Shown here one piece after another: positions 9,173 to 18,373 of a DNA stretch of 64,000 nucleotides. Source of the stretch: CAVVJA01 sp963801715. GTDB lineage: Bacteria > Actinomycetota > Actinomycetes > Mycobacteriales > Jatrophihabitantaceae. Each line of letters opens with the position of its first letter. The first letter of the stretch is position 1. Location of the stretch: the NCBI GenBank assembly GCA_963801715.1, contig CAWDGB010000008.1, forward strand, positions 124,001 to 188,000, in the 5' to 3' direction. The translations under genes were made by a program, and so were the position numbers. The notes under the pieces were generated by a model. The model was not told the DNA's origin. It did not search any database and saw only the letters and a list, made by a program, of their open reading frames with translations.

Positions 9173-10195
9173 ATGCGAGCCGTCGTCTATGAGCGCAACG
9201 GTGATCCCGACGTCCTGACACTCATCGACAAACCGCTACGCGATCCCGGTCCCGGTGAGATGCGGGTACGCATCGTCCGTTCGGGCGTGAACCCGACCGA
9301 TTGGAAGTCCCGGCGTGGCAGTGCAGCCGGGCAACCGGTGAGCCCGCCACAGACGCCGAACCACGACGGTTCCGGTGTGATCGACGCCGTGGGTCAGGGG
9401 GTCGACGCGATGTGGGTCGGACAGCGCGTGTGGGTTTGGGAGACGGCCTACCAGCGTCCCGAGGGCACGGCGCAGGAGTATGCGCTCGTCCCAGCACGAC
9501 GCGTGATATCGCTGCCGGACGACGCGTCATTCGACATTGGCGCGAGTCTCGGCGTGCCCTTTCTCACCGCACATCGCTGCCTCACTGTCACCGAAGGTGG
9601 GCCGCACCGACTCGGCCCGGGCACTCTCGACGGTCGCACCGTGCTCGTCGCTGGTGGTGCCGGCGCGGTTGGCAACGCGGCCATCCAGCTCGCCCGATGG
9701 TCGGACGCGACGGTGATCACCACGGTGAGCAGCCCGGAGAAAGCGCAACTGGCCGCGGCGGCTGGCGCCGACTACGTCATCGACTACACCCGCCAGGACG
9801 TGGAGTCCGAGATCCACAAGATCGCGGCCGGCGGCGTGCACACCGTGGTCGAGGTGTCACCAGCTCAGAACGCTGCGATCGACGCCGCGGTGCTGGCGCC
9901 ACTCGGCTCGGTGGCGATCTATGCGAACAACGGCGGCGACGAGTTCAGCATCCCTACGCGCACCCTCATGGTGCGCAACGCCCGCTGGCAATTCATGCTG
10001 ATGTACACCGCGCCGGCCCATGCCATGGCCGAGGCGGTCGAAGGGGTCACGGACGCGCTGCGGGACCGCGCCATCCACGTCGGACGCCACGCCGGACTTC
10101 CGTTGCACCACTTCTCGCTGCACGAAGCGGCTGCCGCCCACGCAGCGGTCGAGCGCGGGGTCGTCGGCAAGGTCCTGATCGACGTCGCCGACTGA
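9173..10195 (+). CDS. Zinc-independent MDR-family NADPH:quinone oxidoreductase
   Basis: A 340-residue medium-chain dehydrogenase/reductase. The N-terminal GroES-like domain begins MRAVVYERNGDPDVL and includes SGVNPTDWKSRRG. The Rossmann domain has VLVAGGAGAVGNAAIQLA near residue 160 and AAAGADYVIDYTRQD. The zinc-binding cysteines of alcohol dehydrogenases are absent, which fits quinone reductases acting with NADPH. ATG 9173 is chosen because the conserved domain starts there; the frame extends further upstream without sense. Confidence 0.88.
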   Translation: MRAVVYERNGDPDVLTLIDKPLRDPGPGEMRVRIVRSGVNPTDWKSRRGSAAGQPVSPPQTPNHDGSGVIDAVGQGVDAMWVGQRVWVWETAYQRPEGTAQEYALVPARRVISLPDDASFDIGASLGVPFLTAHRCLTVTEGGPHRLGPGTLDGRTVLVAGGAGAVGNAAIQLARWSDATVITTVSSPEKAQLAAAAGADYVIDYTRQDVESEIHKIAAGGVHTVVEVSPAQNAAIDAAVLAPLGSVAIYANNGGDEFSIPTRTLMVRNARWQFMLMYTAPAHAMAEAVEGVTDALRDRAIHVGRHAGLPLHHFSLHEAAAAHAAVERGVVGKVLIDVAD

Positions 10196-10250
10196 GCACG
10201 GATTCCACTCGGGAAGCCGCAACAAGCCGCCGGGTGGCCGGAGATCACGG

Positions 10251-10952
10251 TCAGATTGCTGCGGCCCCGGCGCGGCTACCGCTCGAAACCGCTCGACGCG
10301 TGGCTCGCTGGGCGTGCGGCCGGGCGAAGGTAGACCGTTTGTCCGCTCCATCAAGCCTGATCGAGTACTCGGTGGCGCCGAACTCGCGTTCTACCACGCG
10401 TGCTTGAACGCCCAGGCTATGCAGGAGCCCGAGCACCGCGGTGTTGCTGTCATCGATCAGCGCGGTAAATCGCCGGATGCCCTCCAGCAGCGCCCGCTCG
10501 CGCAGTTGCCGCAGCAGCACGGCGCCGATACCACGTCGCTGCCAGTCGTCGACTACCGTGACGGCGACTTCGGCCGCTTCGTCGTCATCGACAGCTCTCA
10601 CGAAACGCGCGACACCCACGCAACGACCATCGGCGGCGTTCAGCGCGACGAGTGCCTCGTGATCGTGATGGTCGACGTCTGTGAAATATCGTAGTTCTGC
10701 TTCAGATAGCTCGTCCTTCCGGATGAGGAAGCGCGCTTGCCGGGATTCAGCGCTCAGGCGGCCGAAGCCATCAACCAAGAGTGGTACATCGGTAGCCCCA
10801 ATTTGCCGCAAGAGCACGGTATTGCCATCGTGGAGGACCCGCTGCGTGGCTGGCGCCTGGCCACTGCGCGCCCGGTGAGCGGTGTGGCGGGCGGCACCTA
10901 TGTTGCCCAATTTGAGCGTGGACCGCGGCCGAGGAGACGCGTAGGTAGTCAC
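10251..10952 (-). CDS. GNAT family N-acetyltransferase
   Basis: A 233-residue cytoplasmic acetyltransferase. After a basic N-terminal stretch the GNAT core begins with TVLLRQIGATDVPLLVDGF; the acetyl-CoA loop is VVDDWQRRGIGAVLLRQLRERA (Q/RxxGxG/A motif near residue 145), followed by GIRRFTALIDDSNTAVLGLLHSLG. Its GTG start shares four bases (GTGA) with the stop of the upstream small gene, so the two are coupled. The N-terminal arm before residue 40 may be an over-extension. The substrate is unknown. Confidence 0.85.
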   Translation of the reverse strand: MTTYASPRPRSTLKLGNIGAARHTAHRARSGQAPATQRVLHDGNTVLLRQIGATDVPLLVDGFGRLSAESRQARFLIRKDELSEAELRYFTDVDHHDHEALVALNAADGRCVGVARFVRAVDDDEAAEVAVTVVDDWQRRGIGAVLLRQLRERALLEGIRRFTALIDDSNTAVLGLLHSLGVQARVVEREFGATEYSIRLDGADKRSTFARPHAQRATRRAVSSGSRAGAAAI

Positions 10953-11278
10953 CCTCGTTCCCCCGTCGGGACGGCTTCTGCGCGAGTGACACTGCGCCCA
11001 GCGGACACATGGGCGACGCGATTGCTCATGTCGCCGGATCGACGTGGCAAGTTCTGCGGGATGGGCTCAAGAATCGGTCGTGGTTCCGCCGTCACGCGGT
11101 CCGGGACAGATCGCCTCGGGATTCGGCTGAGGAGCCAGTAAGCCGAGAGGCGGGGCTTTGCTCGCACGTCGGACCGGCCGGCCTGACGTGCCAGCCTTGC
11201 TGCGTGGGCGGCGCGAGCTTCGGCCAACCGCCGGTCGCGGTAATCCTCCGCCAGAGCCGCGGTGAAATGCGTGATCAT
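10949..11278 (-). CDS. Hypothetical protein coupled to GNAT gene
   Basis: A 109-residue frame starting ATG 11278 with MITHFTAALAEDYRDRRLAEARAA. The first 35 residues form an Ala/Arg-rich amphipathic helix, and the rest is basic and low in hydrophobic residues. The frame runs further upstream to 11551 without a better start. A GAAGGA stretch lies 12-17 bases before this ATG. It overlaps the GNAT start by four bases. I do not recognise a domain. It is a plausible but unproven small protein. Confidence 0.5.
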   Translation of the reverse strand: MITHFTAALAEDYRDRRLAEARAAHAARLARQAGRSDVRAKPRLSAYWLLSRIPRRSVPDRVTAEPRPILEPIPQNLPRRSGDMSNRVAHVSAGRSVTRAEAVPTGERG

Positions 11279-11486
11279 CGTCGAACCATTCCTTCGGTCG
11301 GTTGCCTGTTGTCCCGACGGTCCCCACGCAGGGTGTGACGGAGCGTGTGACAGCCCGCGAATCGAACCCACTCGTGAGCTAGACCACTCCGTCATCGGCA
11401 CGCTCACCCTCAAACGCGTCGTCACACGGTCGTCGAGGACGGTGAGTCGTCGACAGGCAAGCACAACAACCCGAAAGGGAAAAGCT

Positions 11487-11603
11487 ATGCCGTACGTCGC
11501 TCTCGGCGACCGCCTGACGTTCGATGGCATGACGGCAAGGCCGCCCGGCATCGCTCTTCGGCGTGCGGGCAGCCTTCCGGTCAGAAGCGTTTGGCTGTAC
11601 TAG
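11487..11603 (+). CDS. Small 38-codon ORF with good ribosome site
   Basis: ATG 11487 follows GAAAGGGAAAAGCT, a strong Shine-Dalgarno with about 7 bases spacing, and the frame ends TAG at 11603, 43 bases before the BTAD regulator start. The peptide begins MPYVALGDRLTFDGM and ends SVWLY. It has no recognised family. It could be a leader peptide for the regulator gene or an unrelated small protein. Confidence 0.4.
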   Translation: MPYVALGDRLTFDGMTARPPGIALRRAGSLPVRSVWLY

Positions 11604-11646
11604 CCAGGCCACAGCGGCGAAGATCCAAGCAGACGAGGTGAGGCCC

Positions 11647-13443
11647 GTGGTCACGATCCGACTGCTCGGTGTTCCCGCGATACAGCAGGACGGGCAGCCA
11701 TTGCGGCCGCCGCGCGGCCGAAAGGCGTGGGTGCTGCTCGGTTATCTGGTGCTTGCGGAACGACCACCGAGCCGCCGACGCCTAGCCGAGATGTTGTTCG
11801 GCGACGCCGACGATCCGCTGCGCGCCCTTCGCTGGACTTTGGCCGAACTGCGGCGCTGCGTTGGCGATGCCGTCACTTTCGAAGGCGATCCGCTCATTTG
11901 CACGATAGGTGCGGACGTCGTGGTAGACGCCCGCACCCTGGTCGGAGATCAGGCTGATCCGGCCGAGCTCCTCGAGCTGGACGGCGAGCTGCTCGAGGGC
12001 CTGGACTTGTCCAGCAGCCCGGCGCTCGACTCCTGGCTCGTCGTCGAGCGTCACCGCTTGTCCGCGACCCGGGAGGCGCGGTTGCGGCAGGCCGCAGTTG
12101 CCATGCTGGCCACCGGGCGGCCGGGCGACGCGGTCGCCTTCGCTGCCGGCGCCGTCGCATCGAATCCGCTGGAGGAAGGCAATCACGAGCTGCTTGTGCG
12201 CAGTCTGGCGATGTCGGGCAATCGCGGCGCAGCGTTGCGAGAAGTCGCGGTGGCCGACGACATGATGCAACGCGAGCTCGGAATACCCGCGTCGGCGGCT
12301 CTGCGCGATGCGGCGACGAACGGCTCCAACTCAGCCATGATCGCGCCTCTCGGCGGACGAGCCGCTGCTCTTAGCCAACTCGAAGCGGGTCGCGCCGCGA
12401 TTGCCGCCGGAGCGGTAGAGGCCGGACTGCAGTGCCTCCGCTGGGCCGTAGCCGAAGCAGACCGCTGTGCGGACAGGCAATTGAAGGGGGAAGCTCTCGC
12501 AGCGCTGGGCGGAGCGCTGATCCACGCCGCACGCGGGCGAGACGAGGAGGGTTCGATTCTGCTGCACGAAGCGATCGACCTTGCCGGGCAGACCGGTGAC
12601 CGTCCCACTGCCGTCACGGCCTTCCGGGAGCTCGGTTTCGTCGAGGTACAGGCCGGCCGGCGCGAGACCGCTGAAGCGGCGCTCAGCAAAGCCGAGGCAC
12701 ACGCCGAGACCGACGAAGAGCTGGCGGCAATCCTCGGCGTCCGCGGAATGAACGCGTCGGATCGAGCGGACTATCCCCGCGCCTTTCAGCTGTTGGGGCA
12801 GTCCGTCGAACGAGCAAGTCGTTGCCACGATCGCCGACAGCAGGCGTGGTCACTATCGCTTATCGGACGCGCACACTTGCTCCGTGGCGAGCGGAGCCAA
12901 GCCATGACCGCGCTAACTCAGTCGATCGAGCTGGTTTATGAAGAACGTTGGATGGCGTTCCTGCCATGGCCGCAGACGCTGCGAGCCGAACTCGACCTCG
13001 CGGCCGGGAAGAGCGACCTGGCGGCCGAAACATTCGAAAGAGCATGGCACCTCGCCTGTCAGCTCAACGACGCCTGCTGGGAAGGCATGGCTGCTCGCGG
13101 TCTGAGCTTGCTCAACACCAAGCAGGGCCGGTACGACATGGCGGATCGATGGCTCGCCGAGGCGGCCGTTCGCAGCACTCGCGTGCCCGACCGGTATCAA
13201 TGGGTACACGCTCACGTCCTCGATACGATGATCACCAGCGCTCTCGAGCGAGGCTCCGACGAGCTCGCGGCCGCGCTTATCGGAACGCTGGCCACACTCG
13301 CCGCGCGATGTGATATGCGCGAGCTCATCGTGCGAGCCCACCTGCACCGCTACCGCACCGGCGACCAGGCCGCTCTCATGTCCGCCCGCCTTCTCGCCCA
13401 AGACATTGACAATCCCCTTCTGGGCGACCTGTTGCGTTCCTAG
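11647..13443 (+). CDS. SARP/BTAD-type transcriptional regulator with TPR-like C terminus
   Basis: A 598-residue regulator. Residues 1-90 form an OmpR-type winged helix (VTIRLLGVPAIQQDGQPL, then RGRKAWVLLGYLVLAE and SRRRLAEMLFGD with LRALRWTLAELRR). Residues 95-245 are the bacterial transcriptional activation domain (AVAMLATGRPGDAVAFAAGAVASNPLEEGNHELLVRSLAMSGNR). From 280 on, helical repeats resembling TPRs (AALGGALIHAARGRDEEGS, AIDLAGQTGDRPTAVTAFREL and others). GTG 11647 follows GAGGTGAGG. Such proteins activate nearby or secondary-metabolite genes; no cluster target is certain here. The decarboxylase gene is convergent, with a palindrome between them. Confidence 0.9.
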   Translation: MVTIRLLGVPAIQQDGQPLRPPRGRKAWVLLGYLVLAERPPSRRRLAEMLFGDADDPLRALRWTLAELRRCVGDAVTFEGDPLICTIGADVVVDARTLVGDQADPAELLELDGELLEGLDLSSSPALDSWLVVERHRLSATREARLRQAAVAMLATGRPGDAVAFAAGAVASNPLEEGNHELLVRSLAMSGNRGAALREVAVADDMMQRELGIPASAALRDAATNGSNSAMIAPLGGRAAALSQLEAGRAAIAAGAVEAGLQCLRWAVAEADRCADRQLKGEALAALGGALIHAARGRDEEGSILLHEAIDLAGQTGDRPTAVTAFRELGFVEVQAGRRETAEAALSKAEAHAETDEELAAILGVRGMNASDRADYPRAFQLLGQSVERASRCHDRRQQAWSLSLIGRAHLLRGERSQAMTALTQSIELVYEERWMAFLPWPQTLRAELDLAAGKSDLAAETFERAWHLACQLNDACWEGMAARGLSLLNTKQGRYDMADRWLAEAAVRSTRVPDRYQWVHAHVLDTMITSALERGSDELAAALIGTLATLAARCDMRELIVRAHLHRYRTGDQAALMSARLLAQDIDNPLLGDLLRS

Positions 13444-13471
13444 AGAGGGAATCTACCGGGGCCCGTGGCGA

Positions 13472-13516
13472 TGATCTAAGACTTACGGTCGCTATTTGGC
13501 ATTAACTCTAAGATCA
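13472..13516. repeat. Dispersed palindrome, copy 2 (possible bidirectional terminator)
   Basis: Left arm TGATCTAAGACTTA, right arm TTAACTCTAAGATCA, about 16-base loop. It sits between the convergent stops of the BTAD regulator and the decarboxylase, where a bidirectional terminator is expected. It is the most diverged of the four copies. Confidence 0.6.
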
Positions 13517-13564
13517 ACTCGCCGGCCACTTTTGCAAAGTGGATGACGAATTGCCGGCGGGACA

Positions 13565-14917
13565 TTAAGCGGTCCGAGCCAGCACTTCGCGTACGAGGTC
13601 CATCGGGGTGTGCGGGTGCAGGAAGGCGAAGCGCCCAACCGTCTCGCCCTCCCATTTGCTCGGCGGGATGAATGCGATTCCGTCACGGTGCAGAGCTTGC
13701 GCCCAGGCGCCATAGTCGTCGGCTTTCCAGCCGATACGGCGGAAGAGGACCACGCCGAGATCGGGCTCGCGAATGAGCTCCAGATGCGAAGTGGCTTTGA
13801 TGAGCGCGGCGGTCTCGCGAGCCAATGACAGCGCTACCTCGATAGCGTCGCGGTAGGCATCCAAGCCGTAGACCGCCATGGAGAACCACAGCGGCAGCCC
13901 GCGGGCCCGCCGAGTCAGGTGGTAGGCATAGTCGGTTGGGTTCCACTCGGCGCCAGCCGCGTGGATCACGTCGAGGTAGGACGCGTCCTGAGTGTGGACC
14001 GCACGGGCCAGGGCGGGTTCCCGGTACACCAGCGCGCAGCAGTCGAACGGGGTGAACAGCCACTTATGCGGATCCAGGATGAACGAATCGGCACGCTCGA
14101 TGCCGTTGTACTTCGCTCGGACCGAGCGGGCGAAGATAGCGGATCCGCCGTAGGCCCCGTCAACGTGGAACCACCAGCCGTACTCCTCGGCCAGGGCGCC
14201 AACACTGGCAAGGTCGTCGACAATCCCGGCATTCGTCGTGCCGGAGGTACAGCTCACGGCGGCTATGTCGGACAGGTCGCCGGCATCGTCCAGCGCGGCG
14301 CGCACCGCACCGGCGGTGAGCTGATGGTCGGGCGTCGGCACGACCAAGGCGTCCATCTCTAGCAGGCGCAGAGTGTTGACGATCGAGGAATGCGCGTCCG
14401 TGCCGACGACCACTCGGAATCGGCCGGCTCGGCCGGTACGCTGCTTGGCGGTCTCGCGGGCAACGGCGAGCGCCGACAGGTTGCCGGCCGATCCTCCCGA
14501 TACGAAGCACCCGCCGGCTGCGGCGGGTAATCCGACCTCATCGGCGATCAAGCGCAGTACGGTGTTCTCGGCCGCGATCGCACCAGAGGCCTCCAGCCAA
14601 GAGATGCCTTGTATCGAGGCGCATGACACGAGCATGTCGAAAAGTAGGCTGGCCTTGGTCGGTGCCGCGGGGATGAAGCCGAGGAACCGCGGGCTATCCG
14701 CCGAGATCACGCTGGGCGCAATGACCGACGCGTAGATTCCCAGCACCTCATCCGGCGCCCGACTGCGATCACCGATCACACCGTCAAGGCGCGCGTACAG
14801 CTCGCTGCTGGTCAACGTCCCCTGGTCTAACGGGACGGGGTCCATCCGAAGCCTGTTCTCGGCGTAGGCCAGAACGCTGCGGATCATTTGCTCAGTTGTC
14901 TGATTGATGCGGTGCAC
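13565..14917 (-). CDS. PLP-dependent aromatic L-amino-acid decarboxylase family protein
   Basis: A 450-residue group II decarboxylase. Visible: GGCFVSGGSAGNLSALAVAR (phosphate-binding region), the VVGTDAHSSIVNTLRLLEM segment containing the cofactor-stacking His, HVDGAYGGSA (Asp that contacts the pyridine N), and SFILDPHKWLFTPFDCCALV with the Schiff-base Lys. Relatives decarboxylate aromatic amino acids to amines such as tryptamine or tyramine, or act as aldehyde synthases. GTG 14917 is the start because AGGAGG lies 7 bases upstream; the frame extends upstream through a palindromic repeat that is not coding. The divergent neighbour is an uncharacterised gene. Confidence 0.93.
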   Translation of the reverse strand: MHRINQTTEQMIRSVLAYAENRLRMDPVPLDQGTLTSSELYARLDGVIGDRSRAPDEVLGIYASVIAPSVISADSPRFLGFIPAAPTKASLLFDMLVSCASIQGISWLEASGAIAAENTVLRLIADEVGLPAAAGGCFVSGGSAGNLSALAVARETAKQRTGRAGRFRVVVGTDAHSSIVNTLRLLEMDALVVPTPDHQLTAGAVRAALDDAGDLSDIAAVSCTSGTTNAGIVDDLASVGALAEEYGWWFHVDGAYGGSAIFARSVRAKYNGIERADSFILDPHKWLFTPFDCCALVYREPALARAVHTQDASYLDVIHAAGAEWNPTDYAYHLTRRARGLPLWFSMAVYGLDAYRDAIEVALSLARETAALIKATSHLELIREPDLGVVLFRRIGWKADDYGAWAQALHRDGIAFIPPSKWEGETVGRFAFLHPHTPMDLVREVLARTA

Positions 14918-14944
14918 GTCGAGACCTCCTGATGGCGCTGCTGA

Positions 14945-14988
14945 TGATCCTGGACTTATCGTCGCCTGGGCCAGTAGGTCTGAGATCA
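14945..14988. repeat. Dispersed palindrome, copy 3, upstream of decarboxylase
   Basis: Left arm TGATCCTGGACTTATCG, right arm GTAGGTCTGAGATCA followed by CGAC. It lies 28 bases upstream of the decarboxylase GTG start, just beyond its Shine-Dalgarno, so it would be in the mRNA leader or overlap the promoter. Confidence 0.65.
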
Positions 14989-15197
14989 CGACCGACGCTT
15001 GGTCGAGGCCTTCGTTGTCTGTTTGTCGACATGTGCCCGATGTTCCGCTGGCGGGAGCTGACGGTGCCTGGCCTGACAATGCGTCACAAATGATCAACGG
15101 CTCCGTCGGCTGATCGGTACCCGACCAGCCGGCCGCGGTTGCCGATCTAGCATGGCAACCACATGTATTCGAGGGAGCTGGTCATGGGGACTGACGC

Positions 15198-15794
15198 ATG
15201 AGCGGACACCGGACCTGGCGCGAGAGGCTTGGCGTTCCGGCTGACCACCATCCCGAGCCGGTCTTCGAGCCGAGCGACGACCCGATACTCGTTGCCTTCG
15301 CCCAGCTGTTCGTCGAGTCTGAGCTGGTCGCGTTCGACGCGAACAAGCGGCTCCGGACAGACGCCCTTTCGCCGCTGTACGACTGCGAGACGGAATTGGT
15401 ACGCAAGGCGGGCGAGCCTCCCGAATTGTTCGTCGTGATCTGGACGCCAGTCTGGGCCGATACCGATCCCGTCACAGGCTTCCGAACCGGGCAGGACTCG
15501 GCCTACCTGGGCACAACGCCGACCGTTGCGATGCCACAGGACGAACGCACCGCTGCCCTGCTGTTGCTGGTCACCAGCTCGTTCGTCCACCTGTCCGCGC
15601 GATGGGAGGGCGGGATGCCAATCGTGCAAGGTGCGATCGACGCGGGTAACGAGCGTTTCCGCTTCGTCGAGCTCGTGCCTGACGCCGTACCGGCCCGAAA
15701 ACACGCGAAAGGACACCACTTAACTGGCGAAGCAACGAGGGTCTACGCGGTTCTGGCTGGTCCAGTGCTCCATCCCGACAGGAAGGTGAGTTGC
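15198..15794 (+). CDS. Hypothetical protein, frame open into downstream amidotransferase
   Basis: From ATG 15198 the codons have strong GC-rich third positions and give a soluble alpha/beta-looking sequence (MSGHRTWRERLGVPADHHPE, ELFVVIWTPVWAD, LLLLVTSSFVHLSARWEGG). I do not recognise a family. No stop occurs before the amidotransferase start at 15795, so formally the frame continues to 16640 as 480 codons. Sense appears to fade after about 15719, where a stop (TAA 15721-15723) exists in the next frame. The gene may have lost its stop through a one-base change. Confidence 0.45.
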
Positions 15795-16640
15795 GTGTGC
15801 CGGTGGCTGGCGTATACGGGTTCGCCGGTACTGCTCACGCAGGTGCTGTACACCCCGGTTCACTCGTTGATTGATCAGAGTCTGCATTCCCGGCTTGGGG
15901 CGGAGACGACCAACGGTGACGGATTCGGTGTCGGCTGGTATGACAGCAGCAGCCCGGTCCCGGGTGTGTTCCGCAGTATCGAGCCGGCCTGGAATGACCA
16001 GAACCTGCGCGAGCTCGCCGGTCACATCCGCTCTGCGCTGTTCTTCGCGCACATCCGCGCTGCGATCGGGTCGGCCGTGCAGCAGACGAACTGCCACCCG
16101 TTCCGGCACGACCGTTGGCTGTTCATGCACAACGGGTTCATCGACGGCTTCGCGAAGATCAAACGCGACCTAGTGCTGGCGATCGACGAGTCGCTGTTCC
16201 CCGAGATCACCGGCACCACCGACACCGAGGTGCTGTTCTACCTGGCGCTCACCTTCGGCCTGGACGACGACCCACCGCAGGCGATCGCCCGGGCCATCGG
16301 GTTGGTGGAGGCCCAGGGGCAGGCCCAGGATGTGGCCTACCCGTTCCAGGGCACCATCGCCACGACCAACGGCCAGAGCATGTGGGTGTTCCGCTACTCC
16401 AGCCAAGGCCGGTCACGGTCACTGTTCTTCACCCGCGACGTCCCCACCCTCCGCCAGCAATACCCGGACCGGGAGATCCTGCGCGAGGTCTCCGACGACG
16501 CGCGGCTGATCGTCTCCGAACCGATCGGCGACCTGCCCGGCGCCTGGATCGAGATGCCCGAAGCCAGCTACGGCGTAGTGAGCAAGGGAGGCGACGAGCT
16601 CCTGCCCTTTGCGCCGAAGGCCCCGCAAAAGGCGAGGTAG
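15795..16640 (+). CDS. Class II glutamine amidotransferase
   Basis: A 281-residue Ntn-type glutaminase. After removal of the initiator, Cys2 of VCRWLAYTGSPV becomes the N-terminal nucleophile. Further motifs: NGDGFGVGWYD, FFAHIRAAIGSAVQQTNCHPF, LFMHNGFIDGF and TDTEVLFYLALTFG, as in EgtC/YafJ-like proteins. GTG 15795 is the only start that exposes the Cys; GGAAGG lies 8 bases upstream. The acceptor substrate is unknown and no synthetase partner is adjacent. The frame is open upstream into the preceding hypothetical gene, but a fusion would block the catalytic N terminus. Confidence 0.9.
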   Translation: MCRWLAYTGSPVLLTQVLYTPVHSLIDQSLHSRLGAETTNGDGFGVGWYDSSSPVPGVFRSIEPAWNDQNLRELAGHIRSALFFAHIRAAIGSAVQQTNCHPFRHDRWLFMHNGFIDGFAKIKRDLVLAIDESLFPEITGTTDTEVLFYLALTFGLDDDPPQAIARAIGLVEAQGQAQDVAYPFQGTIATTNGQSMWVFRYSSQGRSRSLFFTRDVPTLRQQYPDREILREVSDDARLIVSEPIGDLPGAWIEMPEASYGVVSKGGDELLPFAPKAPQKAR

Positions 16641-16703
16641 CCGACATCCGCATGCCCCAGCTCACCCGGCCCGCATCGGGCGCCGGCTGTTGCGGCAGCA
16701 CGG

Positions 16704-18150
16704 TCATTCGTCTTCTGCCAGGCGTGGGGCGACAGCGTGAACGGATACAGGTGCGCCCGGGCCGCCGCCCGGGGTCGACCGGTATTCGGCAACGCCGACG
16801 CAGGTGAACAGCAGGCTGATCAGGTCGTCGGACTCACCGAGCAGGCCCGGCTACCTCGGAGTCGTAGAACGTCATTCCGGTTGCGGTGGCACCGAGAGCG
16901 TAGGCGGCCAGGTGCAACCGTCCTTCGACCATTCCCGCGGCCAGCTGGGCCTCGCGGTAGCCACGCTCATCGAGGGTTTCACCGTGGACGGCGGAGATGG
17001 TGACGTAGCTTGCCTCGCCGGCCAGCGGCTGGTCCATCGCCACGTGGGCCAGGAGGTCTCGTAGGTCGCCGGTCCGGATCGGCGCGCCCAGGTCCGGCCA
17101 GCGGTACACACCGGGCGTGACATCGTCGACACCGTGGACGGCGACCCAGTGCGGCACGTCGATACCCCGCATAGCCGCGCGCATCGGCCAGTCCAGCTTC
17201 TCGCGGGGCACCGTCGCCGGACGGTTCATGCGGCGCTGCGACCCGCGCCGCAGCACCACCTGCTCGAACGGCTCCGCGTCCGGCACGTCCGGTAGCGGCG
17301 CACCCGGCGGCCAAGCCGGGCCGAGCACGTCCCGGTCGCCGGAACGCTGCGCCGCCGTGACCAACGGGAACTCGATCTCGGGCAGCCCCCCTCGCGTCGC
17401 CGGTCCCGATGGCTGCACCGCGGGCGGCTTGACGCCGAGGCTGACCAGCAGCAGCGGAAACTCGTGCACCCCGTCCGCGCCTACCAGCTCGCTCACCTGC
17501 TGGTCCGGGAACAGCGTGCGCAGCCGCGGATCGAGTCCCGCGCTGCTCGCCGCGGTCACCAGCTGCGAGACGAGCGTCCCGGCGTCCCAGTACAGATGCC
17601 GCCAGCCCCGCTCGGCGTACTTCTGCCCGGTACGCCACGGCACCCCGGTCACTACCAGCGTCGTCGCCTCCCCGGTCGCCGGCGGGCCGACACAGCGCAG
17701 CGCGTGCTCGACTGGGTCGTACCAGTGCACGCCGTCCGGTACCCCCGCGACGCCCTTCGTGCTCGCGTAGACCTCGAGCGGGAAGCGGCCACCGGCCGAA
17801 CCGGCGGCACGGAACAACCACGTGCGTCCACGGCGCTGCGACGTGCGCACGACGCCTGCGCCGAGGAACAGCACCCGGCCGAGCTGCGAGGCATCCAATC
17901 GCTGGGCCGGCACCGGAACCCCAGCGAGCGCACCCGTCGCGCTCGCGCCGGTGGTCGGCAGCGCCCGCGGCAAAACTACGGTCGGCAGCCCGGCCGGATA
18001 CGCCTTTACCTGCGGCGCCAGCGTCTCCTCCGCGTCGTACACCAGATCGCGGCGCAACCTGGCATCGTCGGTCGCGAACACCTCCCATCCGCGCCCCGCG
18101 TCCACCCGCGTCAGTCGATGCAGCAACCCGGCACCCGAATCGAGATCCAC
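16704..18150 (-). pseudogene. SagB-type nitroreductase-family dehydrogenase, frameshifted near C terminus
   Basis: A double-nitroreductase protein of the SagB/ThcOx type, FMN-dependent enzymes that oxidise azolines in ribosomal peptides or similar substrates. The N-terminal half holds LPRALPTTGASATG and FPLEVYASTKGVAGVPDGVHWYDPVEHAL. The C-terminal half has LRRGSQRRMNRPATVPREKL, VYRWPDLG and GATATGMTFYDSEV. In the first frame it stops at 16834. One extra C near 16848 hides a family-typical tail GESDDLISLLFTCVGVAEYR ending at 16704. Either a recent frameshift or a sequencing error. No precursor peptide or cyclodehydratase gene is visible nearby. Confidence 0.8.
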
Positions 18151-18373
18151 ACCGTCAGCATGCCCCTACCACCGGGCAACATTCCGGCGCGGAAACCCGG
18201 GCTACGGCTACCCTTCGACCCGGCGACAGATCACATCCGCCAAGCTCAGCGCGATGAGCCCGGTCGGCGCTGTCACAGCCGGGCGGCTACGCACTCGGCG
18301 CACAGTTGAGGTTCGTCCCTAAGTCCTACCGCGCCCGTGTTCTGCGCCCGGAGCACCACGAAGGGGGAAACAG

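Noticed and set aside
16979..18088. 369-codon minus-strand frame
   Set aside because: Out-of-frame shadow within the SagB-type gene, Arg/Gly-rich with no motif.
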